A stretch of DNA of 64,000 nucleotides from Caballeronia sp. SBC1. GTDB lineage: Bacteria; Pseudomonadota; Gammaproteobacteria; Burkholderiales; Burkholderiaceae. This document shows, one piece after another, positions 18,594-27,202 of the stretch. Positions within the stretch are counted from its first letter, which is position 1. Each line of letters opens with the position of its first letter. The position numbers and the translations under genes were made by a program. The stretch is taken from assembly GCF_011493005.1 (NCBI RefSeq), contig NZ_CP049158.1:1116001-1180000 (forward strand), read 5' to 3'. Under the pieces are notes generated by a model. That model did no database searches. It was not told the DNA's origin and saw only the letters and a program-made list of their open reading frames with translations.

Positions 18594-19892
18594 GTGCGCG
18601 CCTGCCCCGCTTTATTCATCAGCGCGCCCGCGTCGAACCAGGGTAAAACCACCGTCACCGCCGGGCTCGCGCGCTATCACGCACGTCTTGGCCTCCGAGT
18701 GCGGGTCTTCAAGACCGGCCCCGATTTTCTCGATCCGATGATCCTGGAACGCGCGTCCGGCGCGCCGGTGTATTCGCTGCATTTGTGGATGGTCGGCGAA
18801 AGCGGCTGCCGCGCGCTGCTCGCACAAGCGGCGCAAGAAGCTGACTTGATCCTGATCGAAGGCGTGATGGGTCTTTTCGACGGCACGCCCAGCAGCGCCG
18901 ATCTCGCCACCACGTTCGGCGTGCCGGTGCTCGCCGTGATTGGCGCGCACGGTATGGCGCAGACCTTCGGTGCAATGGCGTTCGGTCTCGCGCGCTATCG
19001 GGCGGATCTGCCCTTCCATGGTGTGCTCGCCAATCGCGTGGCGTCTGCACGGCATGCGCAAATGCTGCGCGAAGCCATTCCCGAAGGCATCCGATATTGC
19101 GGGCATCTGTCAAGCACCGACGACATCACGCTACCCGGACGGCATCTGGGTCTCACGCAAGCAGCGGAGGTAGCCGACATCGATGCGCGGCTGGATCGCG
19201 CAGCGGATGCCATCGGCGAAACGACGTTGCGCGAGTTGCCGCCCGCGATCATGTTTGATCACGAAGCCCTCGACCCGCCGCCGCGTTTGCTGGAGGGCAT
19301 GCGCATAGCCATTGCTCGCGATGCCGCGTTTTCGTTCATCTACCCGGCGAATCTCGATCTGCTGGAAGCGATGGGCGCAACGCTCGCGTTTTTTTCACCC
19401 CTCGCCGATGAACCCGTTCCCGCGCATGCCGACGCGCTTTATCTGCCGGGCGGTTATCCGGAACTGCACGCCGCCCAGCTTGCAGCAAACGCAGTGAGTG
19501 CCACCTCGATCCGCGCGCATGTTGAAGCGGGCAAAGCGATAGTCGCGGAATGCGGAGGCATGCTGTATCTGCTCGATTCACTGACGGATATCGAAGGCGT
19601 GCAGCATTCAATGCTCGCCCTTTTGCCCGGACACGCGAAGATGCAGAAACGCCTGGCCCGGCTCGCCATGCAGCGCGTTGAAAGCCGCCACGGCACCCAC
19701 ACCGGCCACACCTTCCACTACTCGTCCATGACGACCGGCATGTCGCCGGTGCTCACCGCGACGCACGCCACCACGGGCGTGGAAGGCGAAGCGATCTATC
19801 GTCATGGCCCGATCACCGCTACCTACATGCACACATACTGGCCGAAGAATCCGGCGGCGACAGCCGCGCTCTTTCGCGGCGAAACGCTATGA
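18594..19892 (+). CDS. cobB: Cobyrinic acid a,c-diamide synthase
   Basis: CobB amidates the a and c side chains of hydrogenobyrinic acid using glutamine and ATP. The 432-residue protein has an N-terminal P-loop ATPase half (SAPASNQGKTTVTAGLARYH, then FKTGPDFLDP) and a C-terminal class I glutamine amidotransferase half with the nucleophile C320 in VAECGGMLYL. It begins with GTG one base after the cobO stop, which sets the start. The last 4 bases overlap the DUF1289 gene. Confidence 0.95.
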   Translation: MRACPALFISAPASNQGKTTVTAGLARYHARLGLRVRVFKTGPDFLDPMILERASGAPVYSLHLWMVGESGCRALLAQAAQEADLILIEGVMGLFDGTPSSADLATTFGVPVLAVIGAHGMAQTFGAMAFGLARYRADLPFHGVLANRVASARHAQMLREAIPEGIRYCGHLSSTDDITLPGRHLGLTQAAEVADIDARLDRAADAIGETTLRELPPAIMFDHEALDPPPRLLEGMRIAIARDAAFSFIYPANLDLLEAMGATLAFFSPLADEPVPAHADALYLPGGYPELHAAQLAANAVSATSIRAHVEAGKAIVAECGGMLYLLDSLTDIEGVQHSMLALLPGHAKMQKRLARLAMQRVESRHGTHTGHTFHYSSMTTGMSPVLTATHATTGVEGEAIYRHGPITATYMHTYWPKNPAATAALFRGETL

Positions 19893-20152
19893 CAACAACG
19901 CCTACGGAATTGCCGATGGAAATGGAAGTACCCATGGAAGTCCCGCTCGAACTCACGTTCACTATCGAGCGAGCCAAACAGCTTCAACCTGTGGGCTCGC
20001 CGTGCACGGACGTATGCCGGCTCGACAAGACCACGGGGCATTGCGAAGGCTGCTTCAGGAGCCGCGAAGAAATCAAGGCATGGAAAACGATGGCCGACGC
20101 CGACAAGCTCGCGCTGTTCAATAACCTGCTTGCACGCAAGGCTGCGCTATGA
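19889..20152 (+). CDS. DUF1289 domain-containing protein
   Basis: The 87-residue protein has the DUF1289 core SPCTDVCRLDKTTGHCEGC with four cysteines (C39, C43, C52, C55), which suggests a small metal- or iron-sulfur-binding fold. A Met/Glu-rich stretch precedes it. It overlaps cobB by 4 bases (ATGA), so it is co-translated with the B12 genes. The function is not known. Confidence 0.85.
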   Translation: MTTTPTELPMEMEVPMEVPLELTFTIERAKQLQPVGSPCTDVCRLDKTTGHCEGCFRSREEIKAWKTMADADKLALFNNLLARKAAL

Positions 20153-20179
20153 AAAAGGGGCGGCCTGCAAGCCGCCCCT
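20152..20179 (-). terminator. Terminator after cbtA, probably bidirectional
   Basis: AGGGGCGGC and GCCGCCCCT pair perfectly around a 6-base loop. On the minus strand the stem is followed by five T. On the plus strand it directly follows the DUF1289 stop codon, so it may also end the cobEOB transcript. Confidence 0.85.
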
Positions 20180-20204
20180 CCAAGGATTCACACTAACTAA
20201 ACGC

Positions 20205-20972
20205 TCAGGCCGAAGCAATCCGCCGCGAGGGCGCCCTTTCCAATTCACGTTGCGCGAGCACGCCGAAGAGCAAACCGAGCGTGGCCCAGATCACCGCCTG
20301 GATACCGATTGCCGCCACGCGAAAATTCCATAGCAGTGTCGCTGAGAACAGCTTCGGCACTTCGTCAATCGGCGGCAGCGCAAGATACGCCAGTGCCATC
20401 AGCACGATGTACACGGCAACCGAGATCAGCACCGCGTTCCAATCGCCGTGGCGTGCCTTCAGGCGACGCTGCAGCCGTACAGCAAACACGGCCACGATCA
20501 GCGAGATAGCGACCATGCCGAAAAACAGCGCGGTGCGTGCGCCGATAGTGTCCGGATTGCCCACGGATGGCGGATTAGGCGGGTACTTGAGGAACGGCAC
20601 GATCGCAACGGCCACGAAGCCGAACAGACCGAGCAACGCTGATGTCCCGCGTGCGCGCAAAGCACCAAGACGCGCGTACGACAATGCGAACACTAGCGAG
20701 AACAGGCCGCCCAACGCCGTCCCGAACACGCAGACACCGGTCAGCAAACCCAGTCCCGCTTGTGTCGCACGACTGACGAGTTCAACGTCGTCCGCTGGGT
20801 CGTGCTGATGCCCAGCCGCGGCTTCCGCTTGGCTCTGCAGCTTATCCTGCTGCGTTTCGAACGCAATCGCGCGATCGACTGACGGCTCACCAAAGGTTTT
20901 AGCAACGCAAAAGCCCAGTAGGCCCGCAACGAGTCCCGCGATCATGCCGCGTATCAAAAGGTTTCGGATCAT
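20205..20972 (-). CDS. cbtA: Cobalt transporter subunit CbtA
   Basis: CbtA is an inner-membrane protein of a B12-riboswitch-linked cobalt uptake system. The 255-residue product starts MIRNLLIRGMIAGLVAGLLG, carries a GHQHDPADD metal-like segment after the first helix, and has about six hydrophobic helices. The ATG at 20972 lies 8 bases after the cbtB stop and gives the normal N-terminus; the frame extends to 20990 but would overlap cbtB. It is the second gene after cbtB. Confidence 0.92.
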   Translation of the reverse strand: MIRNLLIRGMIAGLVAGLLGFCVAKTFGEPSVDRAIAFETQQDKLQSQAEAAAGHQHDPADDVELVSRATQAGLGLLTGVCVFGTALGGLFSLVFALSYARLGALRARGTSALLGLFGFVAVAIVPFLKYPPNPPSVGNPDTIGARTALFFGMVAISLIVAVFAVRLQRRLKARHGDWNAVLISVAVYIVLMALAYLALPPIDEVPKLFSATLLWNFRVAAIGIQAVIWATLGLLFGVLAQRELERAPSRRIASA

Positions 20973-20980
20973 GGTCGGTC

Positions 20981-21214
20981 TCAGTGGCAAGGAAAGCCGA
21001 GCAGATGCCGACCGTCGTGGACAAACTCGTGGATAACCATGCTCTGGAAGATCGATGTCGCGCCCTGTTCGGCGCCGACAAAATAAATCGCGATCAGCAA
21101 AAGCAGGCCGATAAAGACAGCCCAGGGCAACACTTCACGCACCGGAATGGGTACGGGTGCATCAAATGCGGGATTGTTGCCGGTCAAACTGGCGGACAAG
21201 GCAGGATGGTTCAT
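20981..21214 (-). CDS. cbtB: Cobalt transporter subunit CbtB
   Basis: CbtB is a small single-helix partner of CbtA with a metal-binding tail. The 77-residue product has one membrane segment at about residues 28-47 and a C-terminal cluster H62, H66, H70, C76, H77. The ATG at 21214 is preceded by TTGGAG 8 bases upstream; an upstream start at 21250 lacks this. It lies directly behind a cobalamin riboswitch, so cobalt import should fall when B12 is plentiful. Confidence 0.92.
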   Translation of the reverse strand: MNHPALSASLTGNNPAFDAPVPIPVREVLPWAVFIGLLLLIAIYFVGAEQGATSIFQSMVIHEFVHDGRHLLGFPCH

Positions 21215-21256
21215 GAATGACTCCAAGGGAATGCGCGTCCCGTAAGACAAAAGAAA

Positions 21257-21399
21257 GGCTGCAGCGGGGGTCTGACTTGCAGATGCTGAAAGAAGGCTGA
21301 AGCGCTATCGGTTCGGCGCTATCAATCCCATTCGACATCCGCTCACAGTGGCGCGACCGTGCCGGGTTTTCACCGACTTCCTCGCGCTGCAGGCTTGCC
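21257..21399 (-). ncRNA. Cobalamin riboswitch upstream of cbtB
   Basis: On the minus strand the element contains GGAAGTCGGTGAAAACCCGG, CACGGTCGCGCCACTGTGAG and the 3' box GCAAGTCAGACC. The outer stem is formed by GCCTGCAGCG and CGCTGCAGCC. This is a shorter form than the other three in the window, of the type often found before cbtAB genes. It lies about 40 bases before cbtB. Confidence 0.92.
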
Positions 21400-21459
21400 A
21401 TTCTAAAATGAGTTAGCCGAATGTAAAGCAATCCGTTCGCAACCCCTTAATCGAGCGCC

Positions 21460-22020
21460 ATGAAAACCGAACTTATCTTGCTGTGCCACGCGACTACGCA
21501 GGCGATGAAAACCGGCTCGTTTCCGAGTACCGGCGACGCCATTGACGAGCCTGAGTTATCCCGGCTCCCGCGACTTGCTTCGGCGTTTCAACCGGATCGG
21601 GTCATCACAAGTCCGGCACTCGCAGCTATGCAAACCGGAGCAGCGTTTGAAATCGAAACGAGTGTCGAGGCGTCATGGAGAGACCTGGACTACGGCCGTT
21701 GGCAAGGTCGTCCGATCCGCGATATCCATGATGAAGACGCAGCTGGATTGGGCGCATGGCTTTCCGAACCGGGAAGCGCGGCGCATGGCGGCGAGAGCCT
21801 GGAGGCCCTGCAAAGAAGGGTGCGAGCCGCGCTGGAGAGCAATCGAGAGGCTGGAGTCACGCTGGTCGTGACGCATGCAATCGTGGTCAAGACCGTGCTG
21901 GCGACGGTCCTGGACGCACCGCTTACGGCAATCTACTGCATGGACCTGGAGCCGCTTTCGGCAGTCACACTGACCCGCTCAGGCGACGCATGGCGCCTTC
22001 GATGCAGATCTTCCGTATGA
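21460..22020 (+). CDS. Histidine phosphatase family protein (CobC-like, degenerate active site)
   Basis: The 186-residue protein has the histidine phosphatase fold and lies in the B12 locus, where alpha-ribazole phosphatase (CobC) would be expected. The active site is altered: the usual RHG reads C9-H10-A11, and the usual SSPLxRAxQT reads TSPALAAMQT, so two phosphate-binding arginines appear to be missing. The first histidine (H10), DLDYGRWQG and the second histidine in VVTHAIVVK are kept. It is divergent from cbtB. Whether it is active on alpha-ribazole phosphate cannot be judged. Confidence 0.82.
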   Translation: MKTELILLCHATTQAMKTGSFPSTGDAIDEPELSRLPRLASAFQPDRVITSPALAAMQTGAAFEIETSVEASWRDLDYGRWQGRPIRDIHDEDAAGLGAWLSEPGSAAHGGESLEALQRRVRAALESNREAGVTLVVTHAIVVKTVLATVLDAPLTAIYCMDLEPLSAVTLTRSGDAWRLRCRSSV

Positions 22021-22105
22021 CAAAACTGCGTCGTTTTTACCTGATGCCGGAAAAACGAAGTAGCGCTCCAAACGCGCAAGCAGTCAGCCCTAAGTCGCCC
22101 CTAAG

Positions 22106-22441
22106 TCAGCCCTTAGCGCCGCGTGCCATGCGCTGGAGGGTCGCAGAATCGATCGCGCCCGCGCAGATCCTGATCGCTTCTTTCAGCGTGCGGGGACGGC
22201 CCGCCGCGAAATGCGCTTCAAGAATCGCGATGGCGCGAAGCCGTTCGTCGTTGCCTAGCTTCTCGCCGGTCGCCAACTCGAGCACCGATATAAAGTAGGT
22301 CGCTGGCGGTGTAGCGCGGGAAGGCGCCGTTGGCGTGGCGGCGGGAATTGCATTCGACCACGCCTGTTTTGCAATGGTCGCTACATCGGACTGGGCGCGC
22401 CAATCCGTTGCTCTCAGTTCAAATTCGTTTCGACTGGTCAT
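22106..22441 (-). CDS. Hypothetical protein
   Basis: The 111-residue product begins MTSRNEFELRATDW, has an Ala/Pro/Thr-rich middle and ends in a helical ATLQRMARGAKG. I do not recognise a family and see no signal peptide or membrane segment. The ATG at 22441 has AGGG about ten bases upstream; a TTG directly before it is also possible. It stands alone between the phosphatase gene and an ornithine cyclodeaminase-family gene. Confidence 0.6.
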   Translation of the reverse strand: MTSRNEFELRATDWRAQSDVATIAKQAWSNAIPAATPTAPSRATPPATYFISVLELATGEKLGNDERLRAIAILEAHFAAGRPRTLKEAIRICAGAIDSATLQRMARGAKG

Positions 22442-22524
22442 CAATCAAGCCCTGAAATAATCCTCGGATCACTATAAGAACAGTGAGCAAGGACTATTCC
22501 AGCTTTAATATGCAGGCGCTTTTC

Positions 22525-23472
22525 TTAGCCCGTTCCGAGCATCGCCCGGACGACCCTGCACGCGGCCAGATCCCACGCTGCACATCCAACACTCTTGAAC
22601 ATGACTGGCCGCTTGATCCCTGTATCAGCGGCCTGAGCGCGCAACGCGCTCGCAAGCGGCCGAACCTCGTCCCAGTCGATACCCGCCTGAATCAGATCCC
22701 CCGCCTCATGCCGCGCGCCGGCCAGATCGTCCACAAACACCTCGCTCGCAAGCACGGTAGATGCCTCTATTTCAGCAGCATCGGCTGTGAATGCGCCCAC
22801 TCCGATCAAGAGCCGGCCCTCGATGGGCGGCAACGTATAGACCGGCGTTCTACTCGTAGTGGTCGCGATAACTACGTCAATAGACGCAGGAATATCGGCG
22901 TCCTCCAACGCACTCAATCTCGCCGATAACCCCGCATGGTCCGCACAAAACGCCTCGGCCCGTTCGACCCGCGAGCCCTGCACGATGATCTTCGTGGCCG
23001 GATAAAGCGCGCTTAGCGCCTCGATGTGATGCGCGGCCTGCTTGCCCGTGCCGATGATCAACACAGCTGCGGGCTCACGTCCGAGCAGCGCCTGGATGCC
23101 GATCATGGTGACCGCGGCCGTGCGGCGGCCGGTCACCGTGGGACCGTCAAGCATGAAGAGTGGAACGCCGGTGGAAGCATCGAATGCCGTGACCTGGCCG
23201 TGAATGGTCGGCAGCCCGAGCGCGCCGTTCTTCGGGCACACATTGACGAGCTTGTGCATGGCGAGGTCAGCGGCTGCAGCGGGCATCGAAAGCATCACAG
23301 CGCCGTCTTGAAGCGGTACCACCATGCGCTCGGGGCTCGTAATGAGGCCATCGGCGTAATCGAGCATGGTTAGCTTAAGGGAATCGACGAGGCGATCGAA
23401 GGGCAGCAATCGCGCGGTCTCCACGTCATCGAAACGGGCAAGCGAAGATGAAAGCGAAGCGGTATGGGTCAT
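22525..23472 (-). CDS. Ornithine cyclodeaminase / delta-1-pyrroline-2-carboxylate reductase family
   Basis: The 315-residue protein belongs to the ornithine cyclodeaminase/mu-crystallin family of NAD(P)-dependent enzymes. It has PERMVVPLQDGAVMLSMPA (substrate region), TGRRTAAVT and the Rossmann motif LIIGTGKQAAHHIEAL. Bacterial members of this type often act on cyclic imino acids such as pyrroline-2-carboxylate rather than on ornithine, and I cannot separate these from sequence. I chose the ATG at 23472; a TTG at 23508 adds 12 non-conserved residues. No convincing Shine-Dalgarno precedes either. Confidence 0.85.
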   Translation of the reverse strand: MTHTASLSSSLARFDDVETARLLPFDRLVDSLKLTMLDYADGLITSPERMVVPLQDGAVMLSMPAAAADLAMHKLVNVCPKNGALGLPTIHGQVTAFDASTGVPLFMLDGPTVTGRRTAAVTMIGIQALLGREPAAVLIIGTGKQAAHHIEALSALYPATKIIVQGSRVERAEAFCADHAGLSARLSALEDADIPASIDVVIATTTSRTPVYTLPPIEGRLLIGVGAFTADAAEIEASTVLASEVFVDDLAGARHEAGDLIQAGIDWDEVRPLASALRAQAADTGIKRPVMFKSVGCAAWDLAACRVVRAMLGTG

Positions 23473-23565
23473 GGCGGTCGCAAGGAGAAATGCCGTTGGC
23501 AACGGCAACGGGGCATTCTAAAGGCAAATAAATATGCGCCGGCCTGGACTGCCCTCTTGCCTATA

Positions 23566-24138
23566 TCAGTGCACCCCGCGGTGCACCCCGTCCCACCGCC
23601 GCGACAGCAGGATCAGCACCGGCATCAGGATCGCCCAGCCGATAGCCAGCACGATCGTCGCGGGCAATGGAAGTGCCAAGCGCACTGCGCCGAGCGCTGC
23701 GCCGGCGCGAAACGATATCGGCCCGGCAATGGCGCCGAGTGCCGAAGCAAGCAGCATGCGTTGCTTGAGCCAGCCGAACGCGGTGTTGAACTGGGCCGCG
23801 AACAGCGCCCACAATGCAAGGATCCAGTAAGGTGCGGCGCCTGGCAACACGGTGCCGTTCGGGTAGACGAGCAACCCTTTGGCAACCAGCACGCTCTCCC
23901 AAATCGCGCCTATCATCACTACACCGACCAGCAGCTTGAACTCCTGCAAGGGCCGCTCAACGCGCGCCAGATGCACGGCGACGAGCACAATGCTTGTTGC
24001 CACGCCCATCCATGGCACGTCGCGCGCGGCGCTCAGTACGCAAGCAAACCAGCCGAGCTGCCCGATCACGAAATAGACGAACGGCGCCCAGCGTTCGACC
24101 GTTGATGAGCGCTGTCTGCCAATGGATGAGTCGTGCAT
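23566..24138 (-). CDS. DUF2878 family membrane protein
   Basis: The 190-residue product has about six hydrophobic helices and the DUF2878 features FVIGQLGWFACVLSAA, RPLQEFKLLVGVVMIGAIWES and PYWILALWALFAAQFNTAFGWL. The function is unknown. I start at the ATG at 24138; the frame is open to 24168. It lies upstream of, and in the same direction as, the cyclodeaminase-family gene, about 90 bases away. Confidence 0.82.
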   Translation of the reverse strand: MHDSSIGRQRSSTVERWAPFVYFVIGQLGWFACVLSAARDVPWMGVATSIVLVAVHLARVERPLQEFKLLVGVVMIGAIWESVLVAKGLLVYPNGTVLPGAAPYWILALWALFAAQFNTAFGWLKQRMLLASALGAIAGPISFRAGAALGAVRLALPLPATIVLAIGWAILMPVLILLSRRWDGVHRGVH

Positions 24139-24389
24139 GCGGTTTCCGGTTTCCGGACAAGGTGCCAAGGTTCAATAACGCTACCGCATATCGCGAGCCG
24201 CCGTTCACTCATGCCGTTCGCAGGAAAGCGGATTATTCGTCTAACCGTTGACTCGCTTTTGACGCTCCTGTCGTAACATTCCTGAAATTATCGGGCCGGA
24301 TAATCGATAATTTGCAGAATTGCCGGATTTTGTATTGCCTGCCGGGATAATTCAACGCGGTCAACACGCCCAACCAAACGGAGCTTCCC

Positions 24390-25286
24390 ATGATTTCGCA
24401 GGATAAACAGCGCCGCTTCGAAGAAGACCTGATCGACAGCTACGACGAAGAACTCGAGATGGAAGTCGACGACCGCATCCTCGACGGCGACGGCGCGTTT
24501 TCCGCCGAAGCACGTGAGCAGCGCAAGATCTACTTTCGCGAACTGTTCCGCCTGCAAGGCGAACTCGTCAAGCTGCAAGACTGGGTTGTCGCCAGTGGCC
24601 ACCGGCTGGTGGTGATCTTTGAAGGACGCGACGCCGCCGGCAAGGGCGGTGCCATCAAGCGCATCACGCAGCGGCTGAATCCACGCGTTTGCCGGGTCGC
24701 CGCATTGCCCGCACCGAACAATCGCGAACGTACCCAATGGTATTTTCAGCGCTACGTTTCGCATCTGCCGGCCGGTGGCGAGATCGTGCTGTTCGACCGC
24801 AGCTGGTACAACCGGGCGGGCGTGGAACACGTGATGAATTTCTGTACTGACGCCGAGTATGAAGAGTTCTTTCGCTCAGTGCCGGAATTCGAAAAGATGC
24901 TGGTGCGCAGCGGCGTGCAGATTTTGAAGTATTGGTTTTCGATCACCGACGACGAACAGGAAGTCCGCTTTCAGGCGCGTATTCAAGATCCGTTGAAACA
25001 GTGGAAACTGAGTCCGATGGACCTGGAAAGCCGTCGTCGCTGGGAAGCCTATACGCACGCGAAGGAAGTGATGCTGGCGCGCTCGCATATTCCTGAAGCG
25101 CCGTGGTGGGTCGTACAGGCAGTGGACAAAAAACGCGCGCGGCTCAACTGCATTCACCATCTGCTGAGCCAGGTGCCGTATCACGAGATTGACCACCCCA
25201 CGATCGAATTGCCTGACCGCGTTTATAACGATGATTATCTGCGGCAGCCCGTGCCCGAGAGCATTATCGTGCCGGAAGTGTATTGA
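24390..25286 (+). CDS. ppk2: Polyphosphate kinase 2
   Basis: PPK2 enzymes transfer phosphate between polyphosphate and nucleotides. The 298-residue, single-domain protein fits the class I group. It has Walker A GRDAAGKGG at residues 79-87, a Walker B-like EIVLFDRSWYNRAG at 131-144, and the conserved KLSPMDLESRRRWEAYTHAK and WWVVQAVDKKRARLN segments. It appears monocistronic, with an AT-rich upstream region at about 24280-24310. Confidence 0.94.
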   Translation: MISQDKQRRFEEDLIDSYDEELEMEVDDRILDGDGAFSAEAREQRKIYFRELFRLQGELVKLQDWVVASGHRLVVIFEGRDAAGKGGAIKRITQRLNPRVCRVAALPAPNNRERTQWYFQRYVSHLPAGGEIVLFDRSWYNRAGVEHVMNFCTDAEYEEFFRSVPEFEKMLVRSGVQILKYWFSITDDEQEVRFQARIQDPLKQWKLSPMDLESRRRWEAYTHAKEVMLARSHIPEAPWWVVQAVDKKRARLNCIHHLLSQVPYHEIDHPTIELPDRVYNDDYLRQPVPESIIVPEVY

Positions 25287-25307
25287 TTTTATTGATTGCT
25301 CAAGGGG

Positions 25308-25547
25308 CTAGCAGTGGCAGGTCTTGTCATGCAGGGCATGGACCTGCGGCTGACGGACATCGCTATGATCGGCTTGATCGTGGCGATGCCTGAAGACAGC
25401 GTGAAACATGTATTGCGAACCCTTCATGACCACGACGAACGTCACTTGCATCAGGTTGAAATCGAGCGTCACCATCAGGCGCATCAACACCAACAGCGGT
25501 AGTACGACGGCGGGTCGGTAGAGTTGTCGTTCGATTAAGGCTTTCAT
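25308..25547 (-). CDS. Small hypothetical membrane-like protein
   Basis: A 79-codon minus-strand frame begins with an ATG preceded by GGGAG at 5 bases. The product has a hydrophobic stretch (RPAVVLPLLVLMRLMV and VTFVVVM) followed by a histidine-rich tail (FRHRHDQADHSD, HALHDKTCHC). I know no family for it. The good ribosome-binding site and the hydrophobic-then-histidine layout argue for a real gene, but a plus-strand frame also exists over the same bases, so this is tentative. Confidence 0.35.
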   Translation of the reverse strand: MKALIERQLYRPAVVLPLLVLMRLMVTLDFNLMQVTFVVVMKGSQYMFHAVFRHRHDQADHSDVRQPQVHALHDKTCHC

Positions 25548-25667
25548 GACGGCTCCCGTATCCATGTTTTAATTCTACGGACCGGGAGCCTCCGGATAAA
25601 CCCGCTGTAATCGAAGACACTTGTCGCGCGTTTTGAACAATCGCGCGTCCAGCGCTGCGTTTAATAC

Positions 25668-27191
25668 CTACCGCGACGCTACGCTCGCGCCTGAAGCCGG
25701 CATGGCGGGTGCGGCGGGCATATCTCCCCAACCACCGCCGAGTGCGCGGATCAGGTTCACCGTCGAGGTAGCCTGCACGCCCGCCAGTTGAACCGCTGCG
25801 CGCTGCGATTGCAGCACGGTACGCTCGGCATCAATCACGTCAAGATAATTGACCGCGCCCTCGGTGTACTGCGACCGGGAAAGCTGCGCTGCGCGGCTTG
25901 ACGCGCTCACCGCCTCGGCTTGCGTGCGGGTCTGATCCTGAAGGATGCGCAAGTCTGAGAGGTTGTCCTCTACTTCCTGGAACGCCACCAACACCTGCTG
26001 CCGATAGTTCGCCACGTCCTCTTCGTAAATCGCGCGTGCGTTCGCGAGATTGCCCTTGCGACGCCCGCCATCGAAGATTGGCAATGACAACGCCGTGCCC
26101 GCGAACGGTCCAAGCAGGAACGTACGGCTCGACCAGTTAAACAGATCTCCCAGCGTGGCGGATTCGAATCCACCTGAGCCCGTTATGTTGAGCGAGGGGA
26201 AAAACGCCGACTTTGCCACGCCAATACGCGAGTTCGCTGCCGCCATGGCACGCTCGGCCGCCGCGATATCCGGGCGGCGTTCGAGTAACGACGATGGCAA
26301 GCCCGGCGGAATCTTGATGTCGACAGGCTGCAACGGGTTCGCCGCCATCGAGAACTGCGACGCTGACTTACCGAGCAGCACCGCGAGGCTGTGCTCGGAC
26401 GCGGCACGCAAGCGCTGCACCGTCATGGCGTCGGACTTGGCCGTGGCAAGTTCCGACCTGGCCTGCGCCACATCCAGCTCGCTGATCTCGCCTTCGTTAA
26501 AGCGATTCTGCACAAGCTTCAGCGCCTGCTCGCGCAACGTGACGGTACGCGTATAAACATCGTTTTCCGAATCGAGCTCACGCAGGTTGAAGTAGTTCTG
26601 CGCCACGTCTGCCTGCAACGCAAGTTGCACGGAGCGGAACAGTGCTTCGCTTTGCTCGGTGTCGGCGTTCGCGGCCTTCACCGAATCCGACACGCGACCG
26701 AACAGGTCCACTTCGTACGACGCACTCCCCTCTGCGCGCCACAGGGTCTGTGACGGTACGTTCGCGTTGGCGGGAAGAAACTGCGACGCCGGCGAGAGCT
26801 TCTCGCGCGTTGGACCAAAGCCCGCATCCAGAGTCGGGAACAAGCCCGCCCGCGCGGTCTGGTTGATCGCGCGCGATTCCTTCACGCGCGCGGCCGCTGC
26901 CTTCAGGTTCTGGTTCGCCTCCAGCGCCTGATGTTCCAGATCGTTGAGCGTGGGGTCGTTGAAGACCGTCCACCATTCGCCGCGCAGCGCCTGCTCCGAC
27001 GGTTGCGCAGTCTTCCACGTGCCCTGTTCTGAAGGCGCCAATGCCGTTTCCTGCGGTGTTTCCTTGAAGGCTGCCGGTGCGCTCACATCGGGCTTCGTGT
27101 AGGTCGGTGCCAGCGAACAGCCAGCGACGACCAGCAACGATCCGAGTAACGCCGACAATCCCAGCCATCGCTTTGCATTCAACGTTTTCAT
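25668..27191 (-). CDS. opcM: RND efflux outer-membrane lipoprotein (OpcM/OprC-type)
   Basis: The 507-residue TolC-like outer-membrane factor exports drugs taken up by the CeoAB pump. It has a lipoprotein signal with lipobox VVAGC near residue 25 (LLGSLLVVAGCSLAP) and two OEP repeats with long helical segments. The ATG at 27191 has GAGAGA upstream; an ATG at 27206 that overlaps the transporter stop would add five residues. It is the last gene of llpE-ceoA-ceoB-opcM. The symbol follows the Burkholderia cenocepacia arrangement (B. pseudomallei bpeE-bpeF-oprC) and is an orthology inference. Confidence 0.9.
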   Translation of the reverse strand: MKTLNAKRWLGLSALLGSLLVVAGCSLAPTYTKPDVSAPAAFKETPQETALAPSEQGTWKTAQPSEQALRGEWWTVFNDPTLNDLEHQALEANQNLKAAAARVKESRAINQTARAGLFPTLDAGFGPTREKLSPASQFLPANANVPSQTLWRAEGSASYEVDLFGRVSDSVKAANADTEQSEALFRSVQLALQADVAQNYFNLRELDSENDVYTRTVTLREQALKLVQNRFNEGEISELDVAQARSELATAKSDAMTVQRLRAASEHSLAVLLGKSASQFSMAANPLQPVDIKIPPGLPSSLLERRPDIAAAERAMAAANSRIGVAKSAFFPSLNITGSGGFESATLGDLFNWSSRTFLLGPFAGTALSLPIFDGGRRKGNLANARAIYEEDVANYRQQVLVAFQEVEDNLSDLRILQDQTRTQAEAVSASSRAAQLSRSQYTEGAVNYLDVIDAERTVLQSQRAAVQLAGVQATSTVNLIRALGGGWGDMPAAPAMPASGASVASR

Positions 27192-27202
27192 TTCAATCTC
27201 TC

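Noticed and set aside
24288..24830. 180-codon minus-strand frame opposite ppk2
   Set aside because: Antisense to a clear PPK2 gene and without recognisable features.
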